Of a stretch of 64,000 bases of DNA, positions 8,131 through 17,505 are shown piece after piece. The position numbers were made by a program, and so were the translations under genes. Positions within the stretch are counted from its first letter, which is position 1. Each line of letters begins with the position of its first letter. This DNA comes from Nitrospira sp. (GTDB lineage: Bacteria > Nitrospirota > Nitrospiria > Nitrospirales > Nitrospiraceae). The stretch spans positions 1-64,000 of the forward strand of contig JACOEH010000020.1 of NCBI GenBank assembly GCA_024998685.1, given 5' to 3'. The notes beneath the pieces are model-generated. The model was given only the letters and a program-made list of their open reading frames with translations. It did not search any database and was not told where the DNA came from.

Positions 8131-9698
8131 GTAGGTTGTGCGAGCTGAAGTAGTCCGCTCAGTGGAATCCCGGCCCACGAAGGCCGGTTGTTCAGTTCAT
8201 AACTCAGTTCATAACAGGCCTTTTCGATCAAATAGGCATCCAGAAGCATGTCGCGGTCATCGGACTGCTCCGGAAGGAATGGGACCTTTCCCGTTGTCTC
8301 TGTATAGCCGGATAAAAAAGCATCCGCCGCCGACCGATACCATTGCCTCATCCGTTGTTCCAGCTCGGATCGCCGGCGCCGCTCGTCGCCGCCGGACCGA
8401 CTTCCCACCCGATCAAGCGCCGCACAAGCGGCATAGTGGAACGATCGGATCATTCCCGCCACATCGACGATCGGGACATGTTTCACGCGCCGCTCCGCCA
8501 ATGGTCTGGCCGGCTCGCCCTCAAAATCAATAATTACGAAATCTCGGCCTGTATACAAAACCTGACCCAAATGAAAATCACCGTGGCATCGAATTCTGAC
8601 CGCCTGAGGATTCCGCTTGCTCGGAGCCTCCAGCCGGGACAGCAATACGGCTTTCGATTCGAGCACGAGAGTCGCCAGCCGCCGGTTCGGTCCATCAACA
8701 TCCTGAAGCCGTCGACCAAGCAATACCAGCGAGTCTTCGACGGAGCGCGTCATGCGATCCCGCAACGATTGCCAATAGCCAGAATCACATGGCTCCGGCG
8801 CAAACGCCGGATCGGCGGTGTCCTGTGCCAAGGCGAGGTGTAGTTCAGCGGTCCGACGTCCAAGCAGGGCTGCAGCATCGGCGTAGACGCTGCTTGGACC
8901 CATGGACGAGCCTGGACTATTCATCAGTTCTGCTTCCAATTCGCTCAGCGTGAATCGCCAAGCATCACCTTGATTCTCGACGAACCGATGCACAATCGCA
9001 ACCGTGCCCGGCTGTTGGTCGGGTCTTACATATTCCAATGAACCAAGCACGGCGGGACTGTGAGCATATCCGCGCGCCGTTAATACTCTGCTGATCTCCA
9101 GATCGGGATTGGTTCCTGCTTCGAAACGCCGATAGAGCTTCAGCATCGCGTGACGACCGAACCTCACAGAGGTATTGCTTTGCTCTCCTTGCATGACGGA
9201 CGAGTCCGCCGATGCCGCTTCTACAATGGCCTGTGAGAAGACTTGGGTAGAGGCAGCATAAAGCGTCCCCTCCTCGCCTTGAAATCTCTCCTCCTTCCGA
9301 ATCGCCTGCAGCAATGCTCGGGTAGAGTCATGATCCCACAGGGCATCATGCAACAATCCGTTGCGGTCCTCGCTCCGGCCGGCAATGGTCACCTCTGCCA
9401 ACACCGCCTCCGGATGAATTTGCTGTATCCGCAATGCCCGTTCACCCGCCGAAGCGGTGAGTACCATCGTATAGACATCCTGGCCGCCGTCTTCATAGGA
9501 GACGTCGATGAAGACCATGACCATGGGATGGACGTCTGTGAGAAGAGGAATCGCCTCTTTGATGTGAACCGCCGCAATCGTTCTTGCCTTGCCTCCATAC
9601 CATCGAGCGGACGAGATGGCCGACGGCAGCAGCGCTTCAAGCGCGCCGACAGTATCTCGGTCGAGCAGCCGCTCCCAATTGTCTTTGATGGTCAACAT
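8127..9698 (-). CDS. mak: Maltokinase (Mak/Pep2 type)
   Basis: 523 aa. Phosphorylates maltose with ATP to alpha-maltose 1-phosphate, the donor for GlgE. The N-terminal cap has the family hallmark SARWYGGKARTIAA. The kinase-like C-terminal lobe holds the catalytic motif CHGDFHLGQVLYTGRDF followed by the metal-binding IDFEGEPARPLAERR, and the late SYELNNRPSWAGIPL motif near the end. In many bacteria Mak is fused to TreS; here it is free and treS lies about 8 kb away. Starts ATG 9698 just after glgE ends, same strand. Confidence 0.93.
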   Translation of the reverse strand: MLTIKDNWERLLDRDTVGALEALLPSAISSARWYGGKARTIAAVHIKEAIPLLTDVHPMVMVFIDVSYEDGGQDVYTMVLTASAGERALRIQQIHPEAVLAEVTIAGRSEDRNGLLHDALWDHDSTRALLQAIRKEERFQGEEGTLYAASTQVFSQAIVEAASADSSVMQGEQSNTSVRFGRHAMLKLYRRFEAGTNPDLEISRVLTARGYAHSPAVLGSLEYVRPDQQPGTVAIVHRFVENQGDAWRFTLSELEAELMNSPGSSMGPSSVYADAAALLGRRTAELHLALAQDTADPAFAPEPCDSGYWQSLRDRMTRSVEDSLVLLGRRLQDVDGPNRRLATLVLESKAVLLSRLEAPSKRNPQAVRIRCHGDFHLGQVLYTGRDFVIIDFEGEPARPLAERRVKHVPIVDVAGMIRSFHYAACAALDRVGSRSGGDERRRRSELEQRMRQWYRSAADAFLSGYTETTGKVPFLPEQSDDRDMLLDAYLIEKACYELSYELNNRPSWAGIPLSGLLQLAQPT

Positions 9699-9728
9699 GC
9701 TTGGTGCAAAGAGCTTATAGCCGATAGC

Positions 9729-11783
9729 CTATGGCTGATTGCGCCGGACAAGAAATATATGGGCCGGCAGCACATGCGGATCGAGCCGCACATAGTTCCG
9801 TGGTCCCTCCCAGGTGTAGTACGCGTCGGTGAGCAAGTCCATAACCTGGAACGGCTTGTCTGCCTGTAGTCCTAATGAGCCGAGATCCAGGTGTACCCAT
9901 CCGGAATGGATATAGTGAGGACTGAGGTTGACCACCGTCAGTGTCACGTTTTCCCCATCGACTGAACGTTTGCTGTACGCAATCAGCTCCTCATTATCCA
10001 CATGATGGAACACCAAATTTTCATCACGATGAAAAGCGGCATTCTCGCGGCGGATGCGATTGACACGGCGGATCAACTCTCTAAGGCTGTCGGCTCGATC
10101 TCGATCCCATGCGCGGATTTCATACTTCTCCGAATCGAGATATTCCTCGCTGCCGGCCTTTTGCGGACGTGATTCCATGAGCTCGAACGCAGGACCATAG
10201 ATTCCATAATTAGCCCCCAGCGTGGCGGCTAAGATGAAGCGGGATATAAAAGTGGGGCGGCCGCCCTGCTGCAATTGCTCCGTCAAAATATCCGGCGTAT
10301 TTGGCCAGAGATTGGGCCGGAAGTATTCCCGCACATCCGTCTTGGTCAATTCCGTGAAGTACTGGGTCAATTCCCACTTGGTCTGCCGCCAGGCAAAATA
10401 GGTGTAGGATTGTGTGAAGCCCACCTTCGCCAGCCGGTACATAATTTTGGGTCTCGTGAAGGCTTCCGAAAGGAACAGCACGTCGGGATGATCGCGCTTC
10501 ACCTCTGCAATCAGCCACTGCCAGAATACAAACGGCTTGGTGTGAGGATTATCGACCCGGAAAATCCGGACTCCCTGCTCGATCCAATGAACCACGACCT
10601 CTTTCAGTTCCCGCCATAAGGGAGTCCACTGCTCGTTTTCGAAATTCAGCGGATAGATGTCCTGATACTTTTTCGGCGGATTTTCTGCATATTGGATGGT
10701 GCCGTCCGGGCGCTGCACGAACCATTCGGGATGATGCTTGACGTAGGGATGATCGGGTGAACATTGAAAGGCCAGATCGAGCGCAATCTCCACGTCCTGC
10801 TCTTGCGCCTTGTCGATCAGTCGCCTGAAATCCTCGCGCGTACCGAGATCCGGGTGAATCGCCTGGTGGCCTCCCTCAGCAGCTCCGATGGCCCACGGAC
10901 TTCCCACCGAATCAGGACTTCCAACCGGATCATTATTCTTGCCCTTCCGGAAGGTTCTGCCGATCGGGTGAATCGGAGGAAGATACAAGACATCGAACCC
11001 CATCCCGGCAATGTAGGGAAGGCGAGCTTCGCAATCTTGAAAAGTACCGTGGCGGCCCGGCTCCGATGCGCATGAACGCGGAAACGCCTCATACCAGGCC
11101 CCGAATCCCGCCCTGTCTCGATCTACGATGACCACCAATTCCTTGTCATAGATGGCCGGCCACGGGTGGTCTGCATGCCGTGCCATGAGATCAGCCGGTT
11201 CTTGTTCCAAAACGGTCTTCAGCCTCTGCTCACGGTTCTCGCCATATTCCATCGCTCTTGCGATCGCGCTGAGCCGCTCCGCGTCCGACCCGTCTGCATG
11301 GAGCGCAGCCGCTTTGATCAAATCCCGGCCGATCAGGAGATCCACCGTCACATCTTGATCGGCGGCGACGCGTTTGCGCATATCCCGCTGCCAGGACCGG
11401 AAGTGATCGATCCATGCGGTCACCGTGTAATGGTAAAGGCCTTGCTCCAGGACCTTGAAGGAGGCACGCCACCGGTCGTTCTCCACGAAGACCAGCGGCA
11501 CATCGGTCCAATCTTGTTCTCGTTCATGCCGGTACCGGACCACGCCGGCTATCTCGTCATGGCCGTCGGCGAACAGATCCGCTTCCACCACCACCGACTG
11601 CCCCACCACCCGCTTGATCGGAAATCGGCCACCGTCAATTTCCGGCCGAACCCCCTCAATCACGACACGGCGGCGCCCATCCACGTTCAGACTGCCGCCG
11701 TCGCTCGACGGACGCGCTTCGGTCACCGGTTTCTCCGGTGCAGCAGCCGCCGGAAGATTAGGCTTTTTATTTGGTTGCTTCAT
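9729..11783 (-). CDS. glgE: Alpha-1,4-glucan:maltose-1-phosphate maltosyltransferase
   Basis: 684 aa, GH13_3. Adds maltosyl units from maltose 1-phosphate to the non-reducing ends of glucan chains. The N-terminal immunoglobulin-like domain starts RRVVIEGVRPEIDGGRFPIK. The barrel carries PPIHPIGRTFRKGKNN, IALDLAFQCSPDHPYVK, FRVDNPHTKPFVFW (nucleophile Asp near residue 410) and FLSEAFTRPKIMY (acid/base Glu near 439), then SYTYFAWR. The extra N-terminal tail of about 30 residues is proline/alanine rich. First gene of the glgE-mak-glgB block. Inference: storage glucan here can be made without GlgA/GlgC, neither of which is in the window. Confidence 0.96.
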   Translation of the reverse strand: MKQPNKKPNLPAAAAPEKPVTEARPSSDGGSLNVDGRRRVVIEGVRPEIDGGRFPIKRVVGQSVVVEADLFADGHDEIAGVVRYRHEREQDWTDVPLVFVENDRWRASFKVLEQGLYHYTVTAWIDHFRSWQRDMRKRVAADQDVTVDLLIGRDLIKAAALHADGSDAERLSAIARAMEYGENREQRLKTVLEQEPADLMARHADHPWPAIYDKELVVIVDRDRAGFGAWYEAFPRSCASEPGRHGTFQDCEARLPYIAGMGFDVLYLPPIHPIGRTFRKGKNNDPVGSPDSVGSPWAIGAAEGGHQAIHPDLGTREDFRRLIDKAQEQDVEIALDLAFQCSPDHPYVKHHPEWFVQRPDGTIQYAENPPKKYQDIYPLNFENEQWTPLWRELKEVVVHWIEQGVRIFRVDNPHTKPFVFWQWLIAEVKRDHPDVLFLSEAFTRPKIMYRLAKVGFTQSYTYFAWRQTKWELTQYFTELTKTDVREYFRPNLWPNTPDILTEQLQQGGRPTFISRFILAATLGANYGIYGPAFELMESRPQKAGSEEYLDSEKYEIRAWDRDRADSLRELIRRVNRIRRENAAFHRDENLVFHHVDNEELIAYSKRSVDGENVTLTVVNLSPHYIHSGWVHLDLGSLGLQADKPFQVMDLLTDAYYTWEGPRNYVRLDPHVLPAHIFLVRRNQP

Positions 11784-12305
11784 CTAGCAGGCCAGCGCGG
11801 CCTCACACTCCGGGTCCCAGGCGTGACAGTCACTGTGGCATGACCATCAACCGTGGCCGTTCTCCGTCAGCACATGGCCGAGGAGAAACATGCCTAGTTA
11901 CTTCTATCTATCTATTCTATTTACCTAAAGGAGGTCGGGGAACGCAAGAGTTTTTCCACAGCCTGTTAGAAAACGCAGATGCAAAATCGGATCACTCATC
12001 AACATCAACTCTGGCCTGGAACTAACGCACGCTTAGCATGCGTGCTTAACGTTATCCGGTTCAGCACCTCATTCATACTCGTCAGATCCCTATATCGGAG
12101 CATTCGAAAGTGTGGCCTGATTAGCTATAAAATATACATTGTAAAATATGCATGTGATGTATTCATAGCCATTCGCTTTTCTGATGGTTGGCGTTCGACC
12201 AGGGATTTATCTAGCTTCTTCCGGCAACACTAAGTGGTATACGATAAATCGGTTATGTGGGATCAAAGGGTTCTCTGGGGATATAACTTCAAACTGGAGG
12301 TATCT
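11784..12305. other. Intergenic region between divergent blocks
   Basis: About 520 bases, the middle part AT rich. It contains an isolated AAAGGAGGTC near 11,930 that looks like a ribosome site but no start codon follows at the right distance. Promoters for glgE (minus) and the 12,306 lipoprotein (plus) must be here; none is clear enough to place. Confidence 0.4.
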
Positions 12306-12755
12306 ATGCGAACCCACACAATTCATGGCGTATTGACACAGGCCGCCCTTGCTTTAGGCGTGATTCTGGGAATAGGATGTGCGATAAGCTTGCCCAATAC
12401 GAGTAGAACCGGATCCATTCACGATATCACTATTGAACCGGAAATTCTTCCAGTCGAGGCCAGTGCAAACATAGGAGATGAAGTACGCTTCGTGAATCAT
12501 CGAACAGCTGCTGTAGAAGTCGTATTTCTTGAAGGCGATCTGGATAAAGTGTCCTGCCAACGTGGATTTCGATCCATGGGCGTAATGCGAGAGGCAGCGA
12601 AAATAGCTCCCGGAGATGCAGCGAGCGTCTGTTTCAACAAACCAGGTTTCTACAGCTATACGGTGAGAATGACCGAGAGTGTGCCGGGGGGCGAAACCAT
12701 TCGTTCGGGCAGCATACAGGTTGGGAAGGTCACTCTCTCTACGCCAAAGTCTTGA
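12306..12755 (+). CDS. Cupredoxin-like lipoprotein
   Basis: 149 aa. Lipoprotein signal with lipobox LGIGC about residue 25, then a small beta protein: EPEILPVEASANIGDEVRFV, NHRTAAVEVVFLEGD, and GDAASVCFNKPGFYSYTVRM. The layout resembles a plastocyanin/cupredoxin fold, but the usual copper ligand string (Cys, His, Met in spacing) is incomplete: the PGFYSYTVRM stretch lacks the His. It may be a non-copper member. The start is ATG 12,306 since GGAGG lies seven bases upstream; upstream ATGs lack this. Followed by a membrane PAS protein. Confidence 0.7.
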   Translation: MRTHTIHGVLTQAALALGVILGIGCAISLPNTSRTGSIHDITIEPEILPVEASANIGDEVRFVNHRTAAVEVVFLEGDLDKVSCQRGFRSMGVMREAAKIAPGDAASVCFNKPGFYSYTVRMTESVPGGETIRSGSIQVGKVTLSTPKS

Positions 12756-12797
12756 AGTCAGACTGACACTCTAATTTGGAAGCGTACGGTAGACGCG

Positions 12798-13613
12798 ATG
12801 AATGGTGTTATTCCATTCGATGAAACAAAAGCGATCCGTACGCAACCGGTCGTGCTTGGAAGCCTCACCATTATCACGCTCATCTGTACATTTATAATCG
12901 ATATTGGAACAGCGGATGAAGTGGTCACATGGGTTCCTTACTGCATTGCCATTGTTCTCGCGCTGCAATGGAAGGGAGTCACTGCCATCGTGCCTGTTAC
13001 GGCGGCTGCCTTGGTCCTGATGGTTTTAGGGTTCTTATTATCGCCGCCGGGGAGTTTTCCGACCGAGACAACTAATCGAGCGATTGGTGCCGCGACACTC
13101 ACCACGCTCGCTCTCGTATGCCTCTACATAGACTGGCGTCGAGACAAGCACCGAAAAGCACTCGCCAAAACGACCTCGCGACTGAACCGACTTCGTCTGT
13201 TTGTCAATAGTTTGAAGAAGGTGGCTCTGGTCTTAAGTGACACCCGAGGACGAGTGACCGAATGGAATCGCACAGCGCAACGACTCACTGGTCATCCGAT
13301 CGACCAAATGATCGGACAACCTGTTTTCCGCATTTTCCAGCGCCGAGAAACCGCAGTGAACAGCTTGGCGCAGGTCTACCGAACAGCTCGTTTGAAAGGA
13401 GGCGCAACGTATGAGGCGGTGTGTCATCGTCGCAATGGCTCCTCGTGCCATCTACGCGTAGTCGTTAAACCGCTTTGGAATCAGTTCGGACGTCTACACG
13501 GATATTCTCTTGTCTTGCAGAAGTCTGTCACTGTGCAGAGCACCGATGGAGAGCCCGACAGCACGCATAAAGAAGAGTCGTCGCCATTGAACCCCACTGA
13601 ACCCCACCGATAA
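12798..13613 (+). CDS. Membrane-anchored PAS-domain protein
   Basis: 271 aa. Three to four hydrophobic helices fill residues 18-112 (e.g. VVLGSLTIITLICTFIIDIG; AALVLMVLGFLL), then a basic juxtamembrane stretch and one PAS domain at about 130-250 (VALVLSDTRGRVTEWNRTAQ, LTGHPIDQMIGQPVF, the C-terminal GYSLVLQ). No kinase, cyclase or HTH follows, so it is a sensor without a visible output domain; it may signal through a partner. No strong ribosome site precedes ATG 12,798. Confidence 0.75.
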   Translation: MNGVIPFDETKAIRTQPVVLGSLTIITLICTFIIDIGTADEVVTWVPYCIAIVLALQWKGVTAIVPVTAAALVLMVLGFLLSPPGSFPTETTNRAIGAATLTTLALVCLYIDWRRDKHRKALAKTTSRLNRLRLFVNSLKKVALVLSDTRGRVTEWNRTAQRLTGHPIDQMIGQPVFRIFQRRETAVNSLAQVYRTARLKGGATYEAVCHRRNGSSCHLRVVVKPLWNQFGRLHGYSLVLQKSVTVQSTDGEPDSTHKEESSPLNPTEPHR

Positions 13614-13753
13614 CTGACTGCCATTCTGAAACCGAGTTATTAGGACATCCGACTGGTAAAATTTGTCTTCTTTGTTGCGAACATTGGCTCACAAAACATT
13701 CAAACTTTACCAGTGCCTGGTTTACTTATTATTTATATGGTAAAACCTCGTGC

Positions 13754-13960
13754 ATGGAGAACATACGACCAGAAGTTGGAAAGTTCCTCCGTTCCTGCGA
13801 ACACTTATTTGGCTTCACGTATGAGAGGGGAAAACTGACACCTGAGGAGTGTCAAGTCTTGGAATATTACGTGGAAGAACTCCATAAACAGATAGCCCCG
13901 CACTGTACTAATCCCCAGGCTCATTGCCACGATAACGCTGTTTCCTCTCAGAAACATTAA
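13754..13960 (+). CDS. Small cysteine-containing conserved-looking protein
   Basis: 68 aa: RPEVGKFLRSCEHLFGFTYE then LTPEECQVLEYYVEELHKQI. It looks like two amphipathic helices with three or four Cys and a His-rich tail. I do not recognise the family. It lies in the same direction as the PAS gene but 140 bases away. Codon usage and periodic hydrophobicity make it more likely real than not. Confidence 0.5.
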   Translation: MENIRPEVGKFLRSCEHLFGFTYERGKLTPEECQVLEYYVEELHKQIAPHCTNPQAHCHDNAVSSQKH

Positions 13961-14099
13961 CATCACTTACATCTTATCTGGCGCCTTCATTAATAATAAG
14001 GTTCATGGTTCGGTCTAGCAGGCTACCGAAAAAATCCTCCGTTCATCCTTGCTAGAAAATTCTCGTATCTCATCGCTCGTATTGGCCGCACAATTTCAT

Positions 14100-14149
14100 G
14101 ATCTGTTGATCTGATGATTTTCTGATAATACTCAACAGATCATCAGATC
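14100..14149. repeat. Interleaved palindromes (alternative hairpins)
   Basis: GATCTGTTGA (14100-14109) pairs with TCAACAGATC (14132-14141), and the overlapping GATCTGATGAT (14108-14118) pairs with ATCATCAGATC (14139-14149). The two helices are interleaved, so they compete or form a pseudoknot. A related arrangement occurs at 19203-19270. Located at the 3' end of the minus-strand solute block. Confidence 0.55.
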
Positions 14150-14177
14150 GCCAGATTCCTCACTTCATGCTTCATGC

Positions 14178-14888
14178 TCACAGATGCGACAGCTCGTCGA
14201 TCTTCTCTTCCTTTTCTTTTCCCTTTCCCAGGCGCCGTTCGATGGTCTCCCGCATCAGATGTCGGATTCCGAGCCCCACGCCAAGGGCGAGCGAAAAGAC
14301 GACACCGCCGAATGTAATTGAAAACGCCGAGATGACGATCTCTTTGGCGATGCCCATCTGCGTCAGTACCATGGCGAACGTGAATAAGAGAATCCCCCAC
14401 CGAACCAGGCTCGCCACGATGCGTGCCTCCTGCAGTTGCGCATTCACCGCCGCGATCAGCGCCGCCTCCGAGAAGAAATTCGCGGACAGTACGCCGATCA
14501 ACAATACCAATGCGGCTGCAAGCACATTCGGCAGAAAGCCCACGATCTGGCTGATGAGATTGGCCGTGGCCGGCAGATTCACCGCATCTACGCCCATAAA
14601 CGCAAAGAGCAGAAACACCGTCCAAAACAACACGCGACTCAGGACGACCGACGCAGGTTGTTTGATGCCTGCTTGAGCCAGCGGCTGATTGAGTCCGAAC
14701 CGCTCGCAGAGACGATCGAACCGAAAGGCCGTGAGCACGCGTACCATCAGCGCTCTGACGAGCCATGCCATGGCCAATCCGACCAAAAGAAACGTGACGA
14801 GCGCCAGAAGTCTCGGCAATACCGACAGGATCTGCATCACGGCGTCACGAAATCCTGCTATCATGGTGTCACGCCAGAGGTCACTCAT
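14178..14888 (-). CDS. Mechanosensitive-channel-type conserved TM helix protein
   Basis: 236 aa, inner membrane. Four or more hydrophobic segments (e.g. LLALVTFLLVGLAMAWLVRA; VLFWTVFLLFAFMGVD; GILLFTFAMVLTQMGI) and the repeated pattern LPNVLAAALVLLIGVLSANF typical of the conserved TM helix repeat found at the N-terminus of some MscS-like channels. The MscS beta domain is missing, and a charged tail follows (GKGKEKEEKIDEL). Its start overlaps the end of the GT2 gene by eight bases, implying coupling. Position at the end of a trehalose block fits an osmotic-stress role, by inference. Confidence 0.75.
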   Translation of the reverse strand: MSDLWRDTMIAGFRDAVMQILSVLPRLLALVTFLLVGLAMAWLVRALMVRVLTAFRFDRLCERFGLNQPLAQAGIKQPASVVLSRVLFWTVFLLFAFMGVDAVNLPATANLISQIVGFLPNVLAAALVLLIGVLSANFFSEAALIAAVNAQLQEARIVASLVRWGILLFTFAMVLTQMGIAKEIVISAFSITFGGVVFSLALGVGLGIRHLMRETIERRLGKGKEKEEKIDELSHL

Positions 14889-16170
14889 CCCGCCACCTCC
14901 ATCGATCCGTAAGATAAGGCTTCATCGCCTCGAACCGCCGACAGAGCGACTCTATGGCCGCCTCCACCTGCTCGGTACCGCCGCGCTGCGTGTCAAGGAC
15001 AAAGGAGGCGGTCTGGCCGAGATACAATGGTGTCAGCGATTTCAGCACGTGTTCCCGGTGCAGTACTTGATCATGATAAGCCAGCGCAAACTCGTAAACG
15101 ACCTGCACCCAGAGATTTTCTGGAAAATGAAATTCGTCGGACTCTTGGATTCCAAGCGTGAGGATTTGACCGAGCGTCTCCGGTGAGAGGATGACTTCCC
15201 ACAGCGGCAACAGATCGCGCACCCCCTGCCGCATTCCGCTGACCATGCGGGCAATGTTGACCGGGCCGGTGAGCGGCGCATATTCGACCGCCCCATAAAG
15301 CGGTACATCGGTCGATTCATGGGTGCGTTCCCAGGCCGGCTCGTAATTCTCCATCGAATGAAAGATCGCCCCGACGGCGGCCGCCAGCACATGGGCCAGA
15401 TCGGCGGTTCCCAATTTGGAATCCTGCTCCTTGACACCGAGAAACGCATGGCACACGTGATAGCCCTCGGCGAGCGCGACGGTCGTCATCCACCCGTCGA
15501 AGCTGATGCGGGCCTCATCCTGTGACCAGAATGGGTTCTTTATCAATTCCCGCGCGAGGCGGCCGGAAAGACCGTAGCCGCCGCCGCTGGGATATCGCAG
15601 CCGTTTTCCGTACAGCGCACGCATCAGCGGATAGAGCAAATTGTTCACCAACGTGCCTTCATACCGGTGCCTCCGGAACAGGGGGACTACGAAATCCATG
15701 TCGTCGTGATAGACCGGACGACCCAGCAGCTCAATCCACTGGGGAGACAACGAGCGCAGGTTGCCCTCGATGATGAGGCAAACTTTTGCTTGGAGCGACT
15801 GCGCCGTCTCACACAGACGGCGGACATCGTCAACTCGTCCCGAGAGGCCGGAATCCGCCCCAAGGCTTGCATAATGTCCCACCGCACCGGGGACGATGCG
15901 GACAGCGACCTGTCCTGCGGCAAGCCGTTCGACGATCTCCGGCGTGCCGTCCTGAGACCCGCCGTCGTAATTCACGATCATCACCGAGGCGCCGTCAAAA
16001 AATCGCTGCAACCCTTCGATAATGCTCTTCACCACCTGCTCGATCGTCCCGGCGTTGTTGAAGGTCAACAGACCCACGACGACATCGGCAGTCGCGGCCT
16101 GCGTGGAGAGGCGCTCGGCTGGTTCATTCATGACTGACTGGTCGGCCATCGCGGTATAACCGTGAAGCAT
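14881..16170 (-). CDS. Family 2-type (GT-A) glycosyltransferase
   Basis: 429 aa. GT-A fold nucleotide-sugar transferase: DVVVGLLTFNNAGTIEQVVK, MIVNYDGGSQDGTPEIVERL, the long middle with YPSGGGYGLSGRLARELI and a C-terminal helical extension of about 150 residues. The acceptor is not readable. Position directly after treT and treS, and the GpgS/MGS-like overall size, suggest synthesis of a glucosylated or mannosylated compatible solute such as a glyceric-acid derivative; this is inference. Alternative starts at 16,149 or 16,131 are possible as none has a strong ribosome site. Confidence 0.75.
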   Translation of the reverse strand: MLHGYTAMADQSVMNEPAERLSTQAATADVVVGLLTFNNAGTIEQVVKSIIEGLQRFFDGASVMIVNYDGGSQDGTPEIVERLAAGQVAVRIVPGAVGHYASLGADSGLSGRVDDVRRLCETAQSLQAKVCLIIEGNLRSLSPQWIELLGRPVYHDDMDFVVPLFRRHRYEGTLVNNLLYPLMRALYGKRLRYPSGGGYGLSGRLARELIKNPFWSQDEARISFDGWMTTVALAEGYHVCHAFLGVKEQDSKLGTADLAHVLAAAVGAIFHSMENYEPAWERTHESTDVPLYGAVEYAPLTGPVNIARMVSGMRQGVRDLLPLWEVILSPETLGQILTLGIQESDEFHFPENLWVQVVYEFALAYHDQVLHREHVLKSLTPLYLGQTASFVLDTQRGGTEQVEAAIESLCRRFEAMKPYLTDRWRWRDE

Positions 16171-16264
16171 GAGGTACTGATTGGAACAGTGCTTCGGCGA
16201 CTCATGGATACTATGATATCTTCACGACTCAGCACGCAGCACGCATAACTCAGAACTTCCTCCG

Positions 16265-17464
16265 TCACTGCGGCGACATGATCTTCAGCAGCGTGAGGAA
16301 GTCTGCCAGTTGCCTGGTGATCAGAAAATTCCGACGGACATGCTCACGCCCCGCTGCTCCCATGCGTGTGATCAAACCAGGATTATTCAATAAATGACGC
16401 AGGCGGAACCCCGCTCCTTCCGCGGAATGGACGACATATCCCGTCACCTCGTCGATGAGTTGAGCCGCAATTCCCTCGGCTGTCCCTCCGACCACCGGCT
16501 TTCCCTTCCACATGGCCTCTGAGACGGTCACGCCGAACCCTTCCTTCAGCGACTTCTGGAGCACGATCGTAGCAGTCCTTTGCAGCGCATTGATTTCCAG
16601 ATCGGCTTCCGGCGGCAATTGCACCAGGTGAATATCAGGATCCCGACCCGCCGCCTCACGCGCTTCGGCCAGCACCACTTCGCCCTCCGCGTCGTGCATG
16701 ACCCCGGACCCGGCAAGCACCAACCGGCAATCATGGTGCTTCTTCACGATGCGATAGGCCTGGATAGCACCGAGCGGATCCTTGAACCGCTCAAACTTTG
16801 CCACCTGCAGGATGATCGGTTTGGTTCGCGGGATCCCCAGCCGATCCACGATCTGATTGATTTCGGATCTGGTCATCTCCCGATTTTTCGGACTCAGCGG
16901 ATCGATCGAGGGATACATGAGAAATTTCGGAATCGGCAGCCGTTGCGCGAACCCGGACAGCGAGAAGATGGCCGCGTCGTATTTCAAGGCGTATCGCCGT
17001 AGAAAGGCCCAGGCGCGCCGTTGCGGCTGGGACAGATCCAGGTGGCAGCGCCACAGCCAAGCCCCGCTCGTCCGATACTCGACCATACCGGCCGGCTGAT
17101 GATCGTGGATCATGATCATGTCGGCTTCGAGGTTCAGCGCTTTCGCGTTCCGCTCGTTGATCTCGCGGAAGGTCTGGTACATATCTTCGGTGATCTTTTC
17201 GTCCCGTCCTTGCAAGGCGTCGGTCAACCGTTTCACGACCGCGAAGAACTCCTGCGTCCCCGCAATAACCTCCCAACGAGCCTCTACGCCTAACGCCGTC
17301 ATCATCGGCACCAAGCGCCGCAAGAGCTCCGCCGCCCCTCCACCATACCGGACCGCGCTCACATGCACGACGCTTCGCCCCTTGACCAGGTCGCTCAGGC
17401 GATACAGGAAGTCGACCGTTCCCTTCGGCGACACTTCCCGGTATTCGTCGAGCGCGGTGGTCAT
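16265..17464 (-). CDS. treT: Trehalose synthase TreT-type glycosyltransferase (GT4)
   Basis: 399 aa from ATG 17,464. GT-B transferase expected to join NDP-glucose and glucose into trehalose. Family marks: VVHVSAVRYGGGAAELLRRL, ARWEVIAGTQEFFAVVKRL, DMIMIHDHQPAGM, WRCHLDLSQPQ, and the donor-site EGFGVTVSEAMWKGKPVVGG. An upstream ATG at 17,521 overlaps the treS stop by 16 bases, but AAGGAAG sits before 17,464, which I prefer. Lies in the block DUF5752-treS-treT-GT2. It could supply the trehalose that TreS converts to maltose for GlgE. Confidence 0.88.
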   Translation of the reverse strand: MTTALDEYREVSPKGTVDFLYRLSDLVKGRSVVHVSAVRYGGGAAELLRRLVPMMTALGVEARWEVIAGTQEFFAVVKRLTDALQGRDEKITEDMYQTFREINERNAKALNLEADMIMIHDHQPAGMVEYRTSGAWLWRCHLDLSQPQRRAWAFLRRYALKYDAAIFSLSGFAQRLPIPKFLMYPSIDPLSPKNREMTRSEINQIVDRLGIPRTKPIILQVAKFERFKDPLGAIQAYRIVKKHHDCRLVLAGSGVMHDAEGEVVLAEAREAAGRDPDIHLVQLPPEADLEINALQRTATIVLQKSLKEGFGVTVSEAMWKGKPVVGGTAEGIAAQLIDEVTGYVVHSAEGAGFRLRHLLNNPGLITRMGAAGREHVRRNFLITRQLADFLTLLKIMSPQ

Positions 17465-17505
17465 CGTGCTGTCTTCCTTCACCGGCTTATCCCCGTCCGC
17501 TGGTG